A DNA stretch of 64,000 nucleotides, from NCBI GenBank assembly GCA_015057165.1, contig SVEY01000015.1, forward strand, positions 1-64,000, read 5' to 3'. Below, one piece after another: positions 9,131-18,228 of this stretch. The position numbers and the translations under genes are program-made. The notes under the pieces are model-generated. The model searched no databases. It was not told the DNA's origin and saw only the letters and a program-made list of their open reading frames with translations. The DNA comes from Lachnospiraceae bacterium (lineage in GTDB: Bacteria; Bacillota; Clostridia; Lachnospirales; Lachnospiraceae). Each line of letters opens with the position of its first letter. The stretch's first letter is position 1.

Positions 9131-9158
9131 TTGAGATGTAAAACTATTGCTCTATAAT
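9131..9158 (+). promoter_or_regulatory. Promoter for the CdaR-type regulator and ftsEX operon
   Basis: TTGAGA (9131-9136) and a perfect TATAAT (9153-9158) are separated by 16 bp. The leader to the ATG at 9347 would be about 180 bases. Confidence 0.5.
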
Positions 9159-9346
9159 GTTATGAATTATCTGACAATTGAATGCTGATGAGGAGTGTTT
9201 TGTAAAAGTGCATAAAAAAATATAAATAAATCCTTTATTTATTTGTTAAAATGTATTAAAATCTTCTTATAGGTATGTGCAAATACGTTAAAATCAACAT
9301 TTGATAATTGTCAAATGTGTATATATGGGGACTAAGGAGGGGGAAT

Positions 9347-10429
9347 ATGATTTCTAATCAGATATTGCAAAATACTATTGATGGAGCCAAGGGGATAACC
9401 GGAAAGGATTATGCTGTACTTGATACAGATGGAATAGTACTTGCAACAACCACTAACAGCGCAGATGACTATGTTAAAGAAACAATTGAATTTGCAGAGT
9501 CTGATATGGATTCTCAATTCAATGGACCTTGTAATATGTATAAGGTTTTTGACGGTGGTCAGTTAGAGTTTGTGCTTCTTGCATTTGGAGAAGGTCAGGA
9601 TACAACTGTGGGTAAGATAGTATCCTTCCAGATATCGGAGCTTCTTGTTGCTTATAAGGAGAGATTTGACAAAGATAATTTCATCAAGAATCTTATCTTA
9701 GATAATATGCTTCTTGTAGATATTTATAATAGGGCTAAGAAGTTGCATATTGATATTGAAGCTCGTCGAGTTGTTATGATTGTAAAATTCGAAGAAGAAA
9801 AAGATGGAGATGAGTTTGAGAGAGTAAGAAGTATCTTCGGTGGTAAGAATAAAGATTTTGTCACAGCTGTTGATGAAACTAGCGTCATAGTCCTAAAGGA
9901 TCTAGGAGAAAATGGTACTTATGAGGATATAGAGAAAACTGCAAAAGTAATTATAGAATCCTTTAAAGATAAAAAGAATGAAATCAGAGTATCTTATGGA
10001 ACTATCGTTAATGAGTTGAAAGAAGTGTCTCGTTCCTATAAGGAAGCAGGAATGGCTTTAGATGTTGGTAAAATTTTCTTCGATGAAAAAGAAATAATTG
10101 CTTATTCTGTCCTGGGAATAGGAAGATTGATATATCAATTGCCTATACCATTATGTAAAATGTTTATAAAAGAGATTTTTGAAGGAAAGTCGCCAGATCA
10201 ATTTGATGAAGAAACTTTAATGACTATTAATAAATTCTTTGAGAATTCCCTTAATGTGTCAGAAACATCAAGACAATTGTATATTCACAGAAATACTCTT
10301 GTATATAGATTAGATAAATTGCAGAAAAGTACAGGTCTTGATCTTAGAGTTTTCGAAGACGCAATAACATTTAAGATTGCGCTTATGGTTGTAAAATATA
10401 TGGAATATATGGAAACACAGGAGTTTTAA
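9347..10429 (+). CDS. CdaR/PucR-type transcriptional regulator
   Basis: A 360-residue regulator with the C-terminal helix-turn-helix of the PucR/CdaR family (PF13556): NVSETSRQLYIHRNTLVYRL followed by a segment like FEDAITFKIAL. The N-terminal part resembles the sugar-diacid-recognition domain of CdaR (VLDTDGIVLATT), and a central GGDEF-like fold is typical of the family. The ATG at 9347 has a full AAGGAGGGGG site, so the in-frame TTG at 9308 is rejected. The gene ends 3 bases before ftsE and is likely co-transcribed with it. Members of the family sense small organic acids, but the ligand here is unknown and the link to cell division is positional only. Confidence 0.82.
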   Translation: MISNQILQNTIDGAKGITGKDYAVLDTDGIVLATTTNSADDYVKETIEFAESDMDSQFNGPCNMYKVFDGGQLEFVLLAFGEGQDTTVGKIVSFQISELLVAYKERFDKDNFIKNLILDNMLLVDIYNRAKKLHIDIEARRVVMIVKFEEEKDGDEFERVRSIFGGKNKDFVTAVDETSVIVLKDLGENGTYEDIEKTAKVIIESFKDKKNEIRVSYGTIVNELKEVSRSYKEAGMALDVGKIFFDEKEIIAYSVLGIGRLIYQLPIPLCKMFIKEIFEGKSPDQFDEETLMTINKFFENSLNVSETSRQLYIHRNTLVYRLDKLQKSTGLDLRVFEDAITFKIALMVVKYMEYMETQEF

Positions 10430-10432
10430 TTT

Positions 10433-11104
10433 ATGATTAAGCTAGAACATGTTAGCAAAGAATATCAGAAAGGTGTTCCTGCTCTAAATGACGTTAATCT
10501 TCATATTGAGCCGGGAGAGTTTGTATTTGTGATTGGTAATAGTGGATCAGGTAAATCAACATTGATTAAACTATTACTTAAAGAATTAGAACCTACTAAA
10601 GGTAGAATACTGATTAATGGAAAGTCTATTGCTGGACTTAATAAGAAACAAATACCTAAATTTAGAAGAAATATAGGAGTTGTATTCCAGGACTTTAGGT
10701 TGCTTCAGGATAGAAATATATATGAGAATATTGCTTTTGCCCTTAAAGTTGTTGAGACTCCAAGAAGACAGATTAATGAGAAGGTAGCAAAGATGTTATC
10801 GCTTGTAGGTCTTGCTGCCAGGTATCGTTCATATCCTGACAATTTGTCTGGTGGTGAGCAGCAACGTGTTGCAATTGCAAGAGCGCTTGTTAATCAGCCT
10901 AAGATTCTTCTTGCTGATGAGCCAACAGGTAATTTGGATGAGGGGAATGCCTGGGATATTATGAATTTGCTTGATGAGATCAATCATAGAGGAACAACTG
11001 TTGTCGTTGTTACTCATAATATGGAAATTGTCAAAGCAATGAATAAAAGAGTTATTAGAATTAAGAAAGGTGTCATTGTTAGTGACTCCAAAGGAGAGTT
11101 TTAA
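10433..11104 (+). CDS. ftsE: Cell division ATP-binding protein FtsE
   Basis: The cytoplasmic ATPase of the FtsEX complex, which drives conformational change in FtsX to activate peptidoglycan hydrolases at the septum or side wall. The 223-residue protein carries Walker A GNSGSGKST, signature LSGGEQQRVAIARAL, Walker B ILLADEPTGNLD and the switch histidine in VVTHN. The length is normal. GGAG precedes the ATG, and only 2 bases separate it from ftsX. Confidence 0.96.
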   Translation: MIKLEHVSKEYQKGVPALNDVNLHIEPGEFVFVIGNSGSGKSTLIKLLLKELEPTKGRILINGKSIAGLNKKQIPKFRRNIGVVFQDFRLLQDRNIYENIAFALKVVETPRRQINEKVAKMLSLVGLAARYRSYPDNLSGGEQQRVAIARALVNQPKILLADEPTGNLDEGNAWDIMNLLDEINHRGTTVVVVTHNMEIVKAMNKRVIRIKKGVIVSDSKGEF

Positions 11105-11106
11105 GA

Positions 11107-12015
11107 ATGAAATTTAGTACGCTTCTATATAACATACAACAAGGACTAAAAAACATTTGGAGAAATAAAATGTTTAGCTTAGCTTCCATGGCAACAATGG
11201 CTGCATGTATATTCCTTCTAGGTATATTCTATTCTTTGGGTGTTAATTTTCAGGCCATGGTCAAAACAGCAGAGAAAGGCGTAACGGTAACGGTTTTCTT
11301 TGATGAAGGTATAGATCAAAGTAAGATTGATGCTATAGGCCAGCAGATTGCTTCTAGAGGAGAAGTTGACAGTTACGAGTATATAAGTCCTGAGAAGGCA
11401 TGGGAATCATTCAAGGATTCTTATTTTGAAGGGGATGAAAATATAGCAGCAAGTTTTAATGGAGATAATCCGCTTATAAATTCTGCTAATTATAAAGTGA
11501 CATTAGCAGATGTGGCAAAGCAAGCTTCATTTGTTAATTTCGCAAAAGAAATTGATGGTGTAAGAGAAGTTAAGCAGTCAGAGGTTGCTGCAAACGTTTT
11601 GACCGACTTTAATAAATTGCTTACAGTTGTGTCTGTAGCTATTGTATTAATATTAATATTAGTTGCAGTATTCCTGATTAATAATACAGTAACAGTAGGT
11701 ATATCAGTAAGGAAAGAAGAGATTGCCATTATGAAATTAATAGGCGCAAAAGATTCTTTCGTTAGAGCACCTTTTATAGTAGAAGGTATAGTGATTGGTT
11801 TGGTGGGAGCTGCTATACCATTGATACTTTTATTCTTTATGTACCAATCTATAATGTCATATGTGGCAAAAGAATTTAATCTATTAAGTTCTATGTTGAC
11901 ATTTGTTCCACTAGGAGAAATATTTGCTGTTCTTATTCCGGTTTCTATTCTCCTTGGAGTTGGAATTGGTTATTTTGGAAGTAGATTTACACTTAAGAGA
12001 CATTTAAAGGTATAA
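11107..12015 (+). CDS. ftsX: Cell division permease-like protein FtsX
   Basis: The membrane partner of FtsE. The 302-residue protein has an N-terminal cytoplasmic segment, a first membrane helix at about residues 22-44, a large extracellular loop (about 50-170) that should contact a hydrolase or its adaptor, and three C-terminal helices. The end (FGSRFTLKRHLKV) is typical. In many Firmicutes an M23 peptidase or other murein hydrolase follows ftsEX, whereas here an S41 protease follows directly. Confidence 0.95.
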   Translation: MKFSTLLYNIQQGLKNIWRNKMFSLASMATMAACIFLLGIFYSLGVNFQAMVKTAEKGVTVTVFFDEGIDQSKIDAIGQQIASRGEVDSYEYISPEKAWESFKDSYFEGDENIAASFNGDNPLINSANYKVTLADVAKQASFVNFAKEIDGVREVKQSEVAANVLTDFNKLLTVVSVAIVLILILVAVFLINNTVTVGISVRKEEIAIMKLIGAKDSFVRAPFIVEGIVIGLVGAAIPLILLFFMYQSIMSYVAKEFNLLSSMLTFVPLGEIFAVLIPVSILLGVGIGYFGSRFTLKRHLKV

Positions 12016-12021
12016 CTTGTA

Positions 12022-13212
12022 ATGGATTATAACGATAAGAAAATATTCAGAAAAGGCCTGTTGACAGGCTTAATAATTGCGCTTTTCATAAGTGCTCTGC
12101 TTATTACTGGGATTTTTGTATTTGTATATAGAAGTTCGGCAGTATTAACACCGAGAGTTAAGGCTAAGGTATCGTACCTTACAAATTATATACAAGAGAA
12201 GTATTACGAGGATGTAGATATAAATAAGCTTCAAGAGGGACTGTATAAAGGTCTGGTAGAAGGACTGGGAGATGAATACAGTACATATCTTTCGGCAGAG
12301 GAAGCTGACTCATTCAAGTCATATGTTACAGGAGAACTCTGTGGGCTTGGTGCTGTTCTTACGAAAGAGGATTCCGGTGATGTAATAGTATTAAAAGTAT
12401 ACGAAGGGTCTGCTGCTGATGAAATCGGACTTAGAAGTGGCGATATTATTGTTGCTGCTGATGATAAAATGGCGTCAGATATGGAACTTTCAGACTTTAC
12501 TTCCTATACAAAAGGTGGAGAGAATACATCCTTTAATCTGACATACAGAAGAGGGGATGACACAAGACAGACTAAGGTTACAAGAAAGAAAATCAAAGTT
12601 CCATCTGTATCCCATAAGATGCTTGATGGTAATATTGGCTATATTGAGATTTTAGAGTTTTCTAAAAACACATATTCTGAATATATGGATGCCATTAATG
12701 ACCTTAAGGCAAATGGTGTTAAAGGCGTAGTATTTGATCTTCGATTTAATGGTGGTGGACTTGTGGAATCATCTGCACAAATACTTGACGAGATACTTCC
12801 TAAAGCTAAGATTGTGAGTCTGCAGATTAAGAATCAGCCTGATGTGACATATGATTCTGATGATGAGAAGAAACTGGATATGCCAATTGCTGTCCTTGTG
12901 TCAAACAGGACAGCATCAGCATCAGAAATTTTTGCAGCAGCTATCAAAGATAATAATTATGGAACACTTATTGGATATAAGACATATGGAAAAGGTGTGG
13001 TACAAGCATCTTCTGTATTGGAGGATGGGTCTGTAATAAGTATTACAAGCGGTAAGTATTATACACCAAGTGGAGAGTGCATTAATGAAAAAGGCATTGA
13101 ACCGGATATTGAATTAGAGTTTGAGTATACTGGTGACACTAGTTCTTCATATGATGAAATGAAAGATAACCAGGTGCTTAAAGCAATAGAAGTTATTAAT
13201 AGTAAATTATAA
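12022..13212 (+). CDS. ctpA: C-terminal processing peptidase, S41 family (PDZ)
   Basis: A membrane-anchored serine protease of the CtpA/CtpB family that trims C-termini of extracytoplasmic proteins. The 396-residue protein has one N-terminal membrane helix (about residues 15-37), a PDZ domain (about 95-185, GLGAVLTKEDSG onward), and the S41 domain with the nucleophile Ser in SNRTASASEIFA and the general-base Lys in YKTYGKGVVQ. It sits 6 bases after ftsX and before prfB. An ftsEX-ctp neighbourhood is known in several Firmicutes and points to control of murein hydrolases. The ribosome site (AAAGG) is weak. Confidence 0.92.
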   Translation: MDYNDKKIFRKGLLTGLIIALFISALLITGIFVFVYRSSAVLTPRVKAKVSYLTNYIQEKYYEDVDINKLQEGLYKGLVEGLGDEYSTYLSAEEADSFKSYVTGELCGLGAVLTKEDSGDVIVLKVYEGSAADEIGLRSGDIIVAADDKMASDMELSDFTSYTKGGENTSFNLTYRRGDDTRQTKVTRKKIKVPSVSHKMLDGNIGYIEILEFSKNTYSEYMDAINDLKANGVKGVVFDLRFNGGGLVESSAQILDEILPKAKIVSLQIKNQPDVTYDSDDEKKLDMPIAVLVSNRTASASEIFAAAIKDNNYGTLIGYKTYGKGVVQASSVLEDGSVISITSGKYYTPSGECINEKGIEPDIELEFEYTGDTSSSYDEMKDNQVLKAIEVINSKL

Positions 13213-13232
13213 TATAGAAAGAGGGTGAAACT

Positions 13233-14337
13233 GTGGTTGAACTTGACGAATATAAGAAGACTTTAAAGTCTTATGAAACTCCACTACAGGAAGTGAGGGA
13301 TTCACTTTGACTTAGCTAACAAGTCAAATCGGATAATAGAATTAGAAAAAGAAATGGAAGAGCCTACATTCTGGGATGATTCTGATTCTTCAAGTATTAA
13401 GATGAAAGAATTGAAAGATTTGAAAAATGATATAGAGTCCTATGAGAATCTTCTAAATGCTTATGAAGATATTGAGGCTTATATAGAACTTGGTAATGAA
13501 GAAGAGGATGAGGAACTTGTAGTTGAAACGAAAGAGCTTCTAGATGAATTTGTAAAAGAATTTGATGCTCTTCGCATGAAGACTCTCTTTACAGAGGAAT
13601 ACGATGGAGACAATGCTATTGTAACTCTTCATGCAGGAGCTGGAGGAACAGAAAGTTGCGACTGGGTTTCCATGCTTTATAGAATGTATTCTAGATGGGT
13701 TTCTGACAAGGGGTTTGAGCTAGAGGTATTAGATTCGCTAGATGGAGATGAGGCAGGACTTAAATATATTACATTTCAGGTAACAGGTCATAATGCGTAT
13801 GGATATCTGAAGTCTGAGAAGGGGGTTCATAGGCTGGTAAGAATATCACCATTTAACGCACAAGGGAAAAGGCAGACTAGTTTTGCAAGCTGTGATGTGA
13901 TACCAGATATTGAAGAAGACGTAGATGTAGAAATCAAAGACGATGACATAAGAATAGATACTTATCGTTCCAGCGGCGCTGGTGGACAGCACATTAATAA
14001 GACCAGTTCGGCTATTAGAATTACGCATTTTCCATCAGGAATTGTTGTACAATGTCAGAATGAACGTTCTCAACATATGAATAAGGAAAAAGCAATGCAG
14101 ATGCTCAAATCCAAATTATATATGTTGAAGATTGAAGAGAACTTAAAAGATATAGAAGAGATTAGAGGTGAAGTTACAGAGATAGGCTGGGGTAATCAAA
14201 TTCGTTCCTATGTAATGCAACCATACACAATGGTTAAAGACTTAAGGACAAATGAGGAAACTTCGAATGTAAATGCTGTAATGGACGGTGAAATTGATAA
14301 CTTCATTAATGCATATCTGAAATGGAGGTTGTTATGA
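13233..14337 (+). CDS. prfB: Peptide chain release factor 2, programmed +1 frameshift
   Basis: RF2 reads UGA and UAA stop codons and releases the nascent chain on the ribosome. The gene is in two frames. The first 25 codons begin at GTG 13233 (ribosome site AGAGGGTG) and end at an in-frame TGA (13308-13310). Skipping one T continues as DLANKSNRIIELEKEMEEP into the long second frame, giving 367 residues in all. The stop-recognition tripeptide SPF (in RISPFNAQGK) and the catalytic GGQ (in SGAGGQH) are present. The stop codon overlaps the next start as ATGA. A caller that ignores the frameshift would wrongly start at ATG 13354. Confidence 0.96.
13294..13311 (+). promoter_or_regulatory. prfB +1 frameshift site
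   Basis: The slippery CTT TGA C (13305-13311) is preceded by a Shine-Dalgarno-like AGGGA a few bases upstream, the classic autoregulatory arrangement in which low RF2 lets the ribosome slip by +1. The exact spacer differs from the E. coli site. Confidence 0.93.
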
Positions 14338-14693
14338 CGATACAAGAGTGTTATGTGAAAATGGGCGGTAATTATGGTGAGGTAATCAGGAGACTTCGTA
14401 AAGAGGATTTCGTCAAGAAATTTCTTGTTAAATTTCCAAATGATCCAAGCTATGGGGAGCTTGTAGAAAGTATGGATAAGGGCGATGTGGAAGTTGGTTT
14501 TCGAGCAGCACATACCCTTAAGGGGGTTTGCCAAAATCTTGGCCTTGACAGATTGTTTGAGTCAAGCAACGAAGTTACAGAAGCATTAAGATCTGGGGAT
14601 ATGGATACAGCTGAAACTTATATGCCTCAGGTAAAAGAGGACTATAAAGTTACAATCGATGCAATTAATGAATTTATTGAAAATGGAGAATGA
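14334..14693 (+). CDS. Hpt domain phosphotransfer protein
   Basis: A stand-alone 119-residue histidine phosphotransfer protein. The phosphoryl-accepting histidine lies in AAHTLKG (His60), and the helices before and after fit a four-helix bundle. The start at 14334 is chosen because GGAGG lies 5 bases upstream and the ATG overlaps the prfB stop as ATGA. The next two genes are a FapA protein and an HD-GYP response regulator. It may therefore shuttle phosphate to that regulator, but no histidine kinase is encoded nearby, so its donor is elsewhere. Confidence 0.88.
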   Translation: MTIQECYVKMGGNYGEVIRRLRKEDFVKKFLVKFPNDPSYGELVESMDKGDVEVGFRAAHTLKGVCQNLGLDRLFESSNEVTEALRSGDMDTAETYMPQVKEDYKVTIDAINEFIENGE

Positions 14694-14722
14694 TTAAATA
14701 AATATTATTCTAGGAGAAGGAT

Positions 14723-16891
14723 ATGACGAAAGAAGAGTTGCTTAATTCTAATTTCACAGACGATCAAATTGATGAGATTCAATTAGGCATCAAGGATGGA
14801 GTTGACGTGTCTTTATATGCTAGAGAGGATTTTCTGGCAATTCAGATGCGTCAGATTCGACTTGGGCTTCTTTCTGGTGTAATGGTTTCGAGATATAACG
14901 ATCCCAAATTCGACTGGTTTCAGATGGAAGAAATCAGGATCGGTCTTGAGAATCATATTGACGTAGATAAATATGCTTCACCAGATATTCCATATATGAA
15001 GATGCGTCAGATTCGTAAGGCGCTTATGGTAGGAATTGATCTTACAAGCCAGCTTGACAGAAATGCAGATATACTAAGGCAGATTCGTAAGGCTGCAGTT
15101 TCTGGTATAGATATTTCTAAATACGTACTAGAAGGGTATAATGCTGGGCAACTTGCAGAGATTAGAAAAGGCCTAGAAAAAGGTCTTGAGATTCAAGAAT
15201 TTATAGCAATCGAATATAGAGGCGGGTCAATTCGAGAGATTTGCAAAGGTCTTGAATCAGGTATTGATGTAAGCGTATATGCAGATGAGGAATATAGCTG
15301 GCGACAGATGCGTGAGATAAGGCTTGGCCTTGAGAATCAGCTTGACGTTGGGCTATATAATAATCATTTTTATGAGTGGCGCCAGATGAGACAGATACGT
15401 CTCGGTCTTACACTTGGTCTTGATGTAAGTAGTTATGCGAAACTTTCCTTTACTTATAAGGAGATGGAGAACAGGCGAAAGCATCTAGAGGCCGCTGCAT
15501 TTAATCTTGGCGAGGAAGGTGCTGAGGGAACTGCAGTTGGTGATATAAGTGTTATTGTTACAGACTATGGAATGAAAGCTATAATGACATGTCCGGAGGG
15601 GTGTAGATTTACAAGGGATGCAATTGATGCTGCAATTCACAATGCTCATGTTGTATACGGCCTAAAAGAGAAGGATATTGAAAGAGTAGTTAACACTATA
15701 TCTAAGGGACAAGAGATTGTAATTGCTGAGGGTACACCTCCTGTACAAGGAGAGGATGGAAGATACGAGTATTTCTTTGATATTAATCCTACGAGAGAGC
15801 CTAAAGAGCTAGATGACGGATTTCTTGATTTTGTAAATGTTGATTGGTATGAGACAGTAAAAGAGAATGACAGGATTGCGCTTTACCATCCAGCAACCCG
15901 CGGAACAGATGGAGAAAGTGTTACAGGCTCAAAGCTTACTGGTAGAAATGGCACCGAACAAAAAGTACTAACTGGTAAGGGGTTTACTAAGAGCGAAGAT
16001 GGTACAGAATACTTTGCTGCTGTATCCGGAATAATTGAATTTGTTGAGAAGAGTAATAAGGTAATTATATCTGAGAGCTTGGAAGTTGATGAAGTAACTA
16101 ATGCAACAGGAGCAATTGATTTTGAAGGAAATGTTCATGTAAGACATAATGTTGGCCAGGGTTCTAGGATTAAAGCAACGGGAGATGTTATGGTAGATGG
16201 ATTCGTTGAGAATTGCTTTATTGAAGCCGGTGGTGATATTATCCTTAAGAATGGAGCTAATGGTCAAGGTGGGAAGAGTCTTATTAAAGCTTCGGGACAG
16301 ATTATGGGTAGGTTCTTCGAGAATATGAAATTGGAAGCGGATATTGGAATCGAAGCAACTTACTGTCTGCATTGTGATATTTATACAAAAGGAAAGCTGG
16401 ATTTGTCTAGCAAGAAGGGACTTCTTCTTGGCGGCGTTGCGGTAGTAGAAGAGCGGGTAAATGTAAATAATATAGGTAATAAATTATCTACACCAACAAA
16501 GCTTATTATCGGAATGAATGACAGGATTAAAAGCATAGGCAAGGAGATACAGGCCGAAATTAAGACTGTTCGTGGAGAGATTAAAATTCTTGAAAATGCT
16601 TGTGAACAATTCAAAGCATTGTACACTCCTGAAGAGCGAAACTCAATGGAGGTCTATCTTAAAATTGAGAATGCAATATATACTAAAGAGTTACAGCTTT
16701 CAGGATTAAAAGAGAAAAGACAGGCGTATGTTGATAGAATAAAAGAGATGATGAAGGCAAAAGTGGACATTCGCAATCATTTGTATGAGGGCGTTAGATT
16801 TAATTTTAATGGCAAAGTATGGAATTCAGAGAAGAACTACAATATTACGATGACAGGAACGCCGAATAATATCATTATTGTTAAGAATTAG
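14723..16891 (+). CDS. FapA (DUF342) family protein with N-terminal repeat array
   Basis: A 722-residue protein with two parts. Residues of about 10-265 hold nine or ten degenerate repeats of roughly 24-28 residues with the core QMRQIRLGLxxGLDVSxYA. The rest is the FapA/DUF342 domain, a right-handed beta-helix-like region (GDISVIVTDYGMKAIM onward, then IDFEGNVHVRHNVGQGSRI) followed by a coiled coil (about 600-690). FapA proteins occur near flagellar and chemotaxis genes, and in Vibrio one affects polar flagellum assembly. The repeat array is not part of the usual family description that I know. The position between an Hpt protein and an HD-GYP regulator supports a signalling or motility link, which is inference. 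Confidence 0.8.
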   Translation: MTKEELLNSNFTDDQIDEIQLGIKDGVDVSLYAREDFLAIQMRQIRLGLLSGVMVSRYNDPKFDWFQMEEIRIGLENHIDVDKYASPDIPYMKMRQIRKALMVGIDLTSQLDRNADILRQIRKAAVSGIDISKYVLEGYNAGQLAEIRKGLEKGLEIQEFIAIEYRGGSIREICKGLESGIDVSVYADEEYSWRQMREIRLGLENQLDVGLYNNHFYEWRQMRQIRLGLTLGLDVSSYAKLSFTYKEMENRRKHLEAAAFNLGEEGAEGTAVGDISVIVTDYGMKAIMTCPEGCRFTRDAIDAAIHNAHVVYGLKEKDIERVVNTISKGQEIVIAEGTPPVQGEDGRYEYFFDINPTREPKELDDGFLDFVNVDWYETVKENDRIALYHPATRGTDGESVTGSKLTGRNGTEQKVLTGKGFTKSEDGTEYFAAVSGIIEFVEKSNKVIISESLEVDEVTNATGAIDFEGNVHVRHNVGQGSRIKATGDVMVDGFVENCFIEAGGDIILKNGANGQGGKSLIKASGQIMGRFFENMKLEADIGIEATYCLHCDIYTKGKLDLSSKKGLLLGGVAVVEERVNVNNIGNKLSTPTKLIIGMNDRIKSIGKEIQAEIKTVRGEIKILENACEQFKALYTPEERNSMEVYLKIENAIYTKELQLSGLKEKRQAYVDRIKEMMKAKVDIRNHLYEGVRFNFNGKVWNSEKNYNITMTGTPNNIIIVKN

Positions 16892-16927
16892 TGTACCTTT
16901 ATTGGGACACCTATATGGAGGGCTCAT

Positions 16928-18052
16928 ATGGATAAAACTGTGCTTATCGTCGATGATGACGAGATGGAAAGAAAGATGATATGTGACGTCTTATCTGATG
17001 ATTATAATATAATAGAATCTGAGTGTGGAAATGATGCTATGGATACCATAGATGAGATGCATAATGTTATCTCAGTAATCATTCTTGATTATATGATGCC
17101 AGATGGAAATGGACTTGATGTATTAGAACACATGAACAAGACTAATGACATCAAGAAGATACCTGTGCTTATGCTGACTGGAGAACGTCATAATGATGTG
17201 GAGAAGAAATGTCTTGAGATGGGAGCCGTTGACTATATTAAAAAACCTGTGGAAGCTGTGCTTGTGCAGGTGCGTACAAGGAATGCATGTGAAATCTTTT
17301 CTTACAAGAAGGAATTAGAAGCTAAAGTTGCAAAACAAATGGATACCCTTCAGAAACAAAACAGGCTTCTAATGATTCAGTCAGAACGAATTAAGAATAG
17401 TAAAGAGAAGATGGGTGATGTATTAGGTTCTATTGTTGAATATAGAAATGTTGAGACAGGTGATCACGTTCTTAGAGTTAAAGAGTTCACAAGAATAATG
17501 GCAAATTGTTATATGAAGACATATAACGATAAGAGTCTTACGAAGGAGCGTATAGATACTATTGTTTCTTCTTCTGCTCTTCATGATATAGGGAAAATAG
17601 CTATTCCAGACAGTGTCTTACTTAAGCCGGGGCGATTAACAGAGGAAGAATATGAGCTTATGAAATCCCACACTATTAGAGGCGCAGAAATGCTTGAAAG
17701 CGTAGATGGTGTATGGTCAGATGATTTCAAGAGATGTTGTTCTAATATATGTAAGTATCATCATGAGAGATATGATGGTGGTGGATATCCTTATGGAATA
17801 GAGGGGGATGACATTCCTCTTGAAGCACAGCTTGTTTCTATTGTGGATGTATATGATGCTCTTATAAGTGAGAGAATATATAAGAGTGCATATCCGAAAG
17901 ATAAGTCATTCCATATGATTATTAATGGTGATTGTGGAGTGTTCTCTCCTAAGATAACAGAATGCTTCAGAAAAAGTCGTGAGAAATTAGAGAAAGTAGC
18001 TGATACCTTCTCCACTGCAAATGCGGCTGAAACTGTAGATCCGGATGCATAA
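16928..18052 (+). CDS. Response regulator with HD-GYP phosphodiesterase output
   Basis: A 374-residue cytoplasmic regulator likely to hydrolyse cyclic di-GMP. The receiver domain (about residues 1-120) has the acidic pocket DDDE, phospho-acceptor Asp54 in LDYMMPDG and Lys106 in YIKKP. A coiled coil (about 125-165) leads to the HD domain with LHDIGKIAIPD (His219-Asp220), then HHERYDGGGYP, the degenerate GYP loop (about 278-287). Some HD-GYP proteins act on other cyclic dinucleotides. It ends the group of prfB, hpt and fapA and has a strong terminator behind it. Confidence 0.9.
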   Translation: MDKTVLIVDDDEMERKMICDVLSDDYNIIESECGNDAMDTIDEMHNVISVIILDYMMPDGNGLDVLEHMNKTNDIKKIPVLMLTGERHNDVEKKCLEMGAVDYIKKPVEAVLVQVRTRNACEIFSYKKELEAKVAKQMDTLQKQNRLLMIQSERIKNSKEKMGDVLGSIVEYRNVETGDHVLRVKEFTRIMANCYMKTYNDKSLTKERIDTIVSSSALHDIGKIAIPDSVLLKPGRLTEEEYELMKSHTIRGAEMLESVDGVWSDDFKRCCSNICKYHHERYDGGGYPYGIEGDDIPLEAQLVSIVDVYDALISERIYKSAYPKDKSFHMIINGDCGVFSPKITECFRKSREKLEKVADTFSTANAAETVDPDA

Positions 18053-18066
18053 ATTATGAACTTATA

Positions 18067-18094
18067 GGGTTGCTCTGTTGAGCAACCCTTTTTT
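18067..18094 (+). terminator. Terminator after the HD-GYP regulator
   Basis: A perfect 9-bp stem (GGGTTGCTC with GAGCAACCC) with a TGTT loop is followed by TTTTTT. Confidence 0.93.
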
Positions 18095-18122
18095 GGCGTA
18101 AAAGAAAAAGAATTAAATATAA

Positions 18123-18149
18123 TTAGCACTCGACACTTGACAGTGCTAA
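18123..18149. promoter_or_regulatory. CIRCE element (HrcA operator)
   Basis: TTAGCACTC, nine bases, then CAGTGCTAA matches the CIRCE consensus with one mismatch. HrcA should repress clpB from here until heat shock. Confidence 0.93.
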
Positions 18150-18165
18150 CAATAGGTGTTAATAT
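18137..18165 (+). promoter_or_regulatory. clpB promoter overlapping CIRCE
   Basis: TTGACA (18137-18142), a 17-bp spacer and TAATAT (18160-18165) form a good SigA-type promoter. The -35 hexamer lies inside the CIRCE dyad, so HrcA would block polymerase directly. Confidence 0.85.
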
Positions 18166-18228
18166 ATCCTCAGGACATCAGATATTAGTACTGAAAGTCC
18201 AATTAATTAAGGGATAGGGGGCGATCCT

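Noticed and set aside
8947-9340. Chromosomal oriC
   Set aside because: DnaA boxes and AT-rich sequence are present, but dnaA, dnaN, recF, gyrB, rpmH and parAB are all absent from the neighbourhood.
13354-14337. A truncated release factor starting at ATG 13354
   Set aside because: The missing N-terminus is found upstream in another frame and is joined by the programmed frameshift at CTT TGA C.
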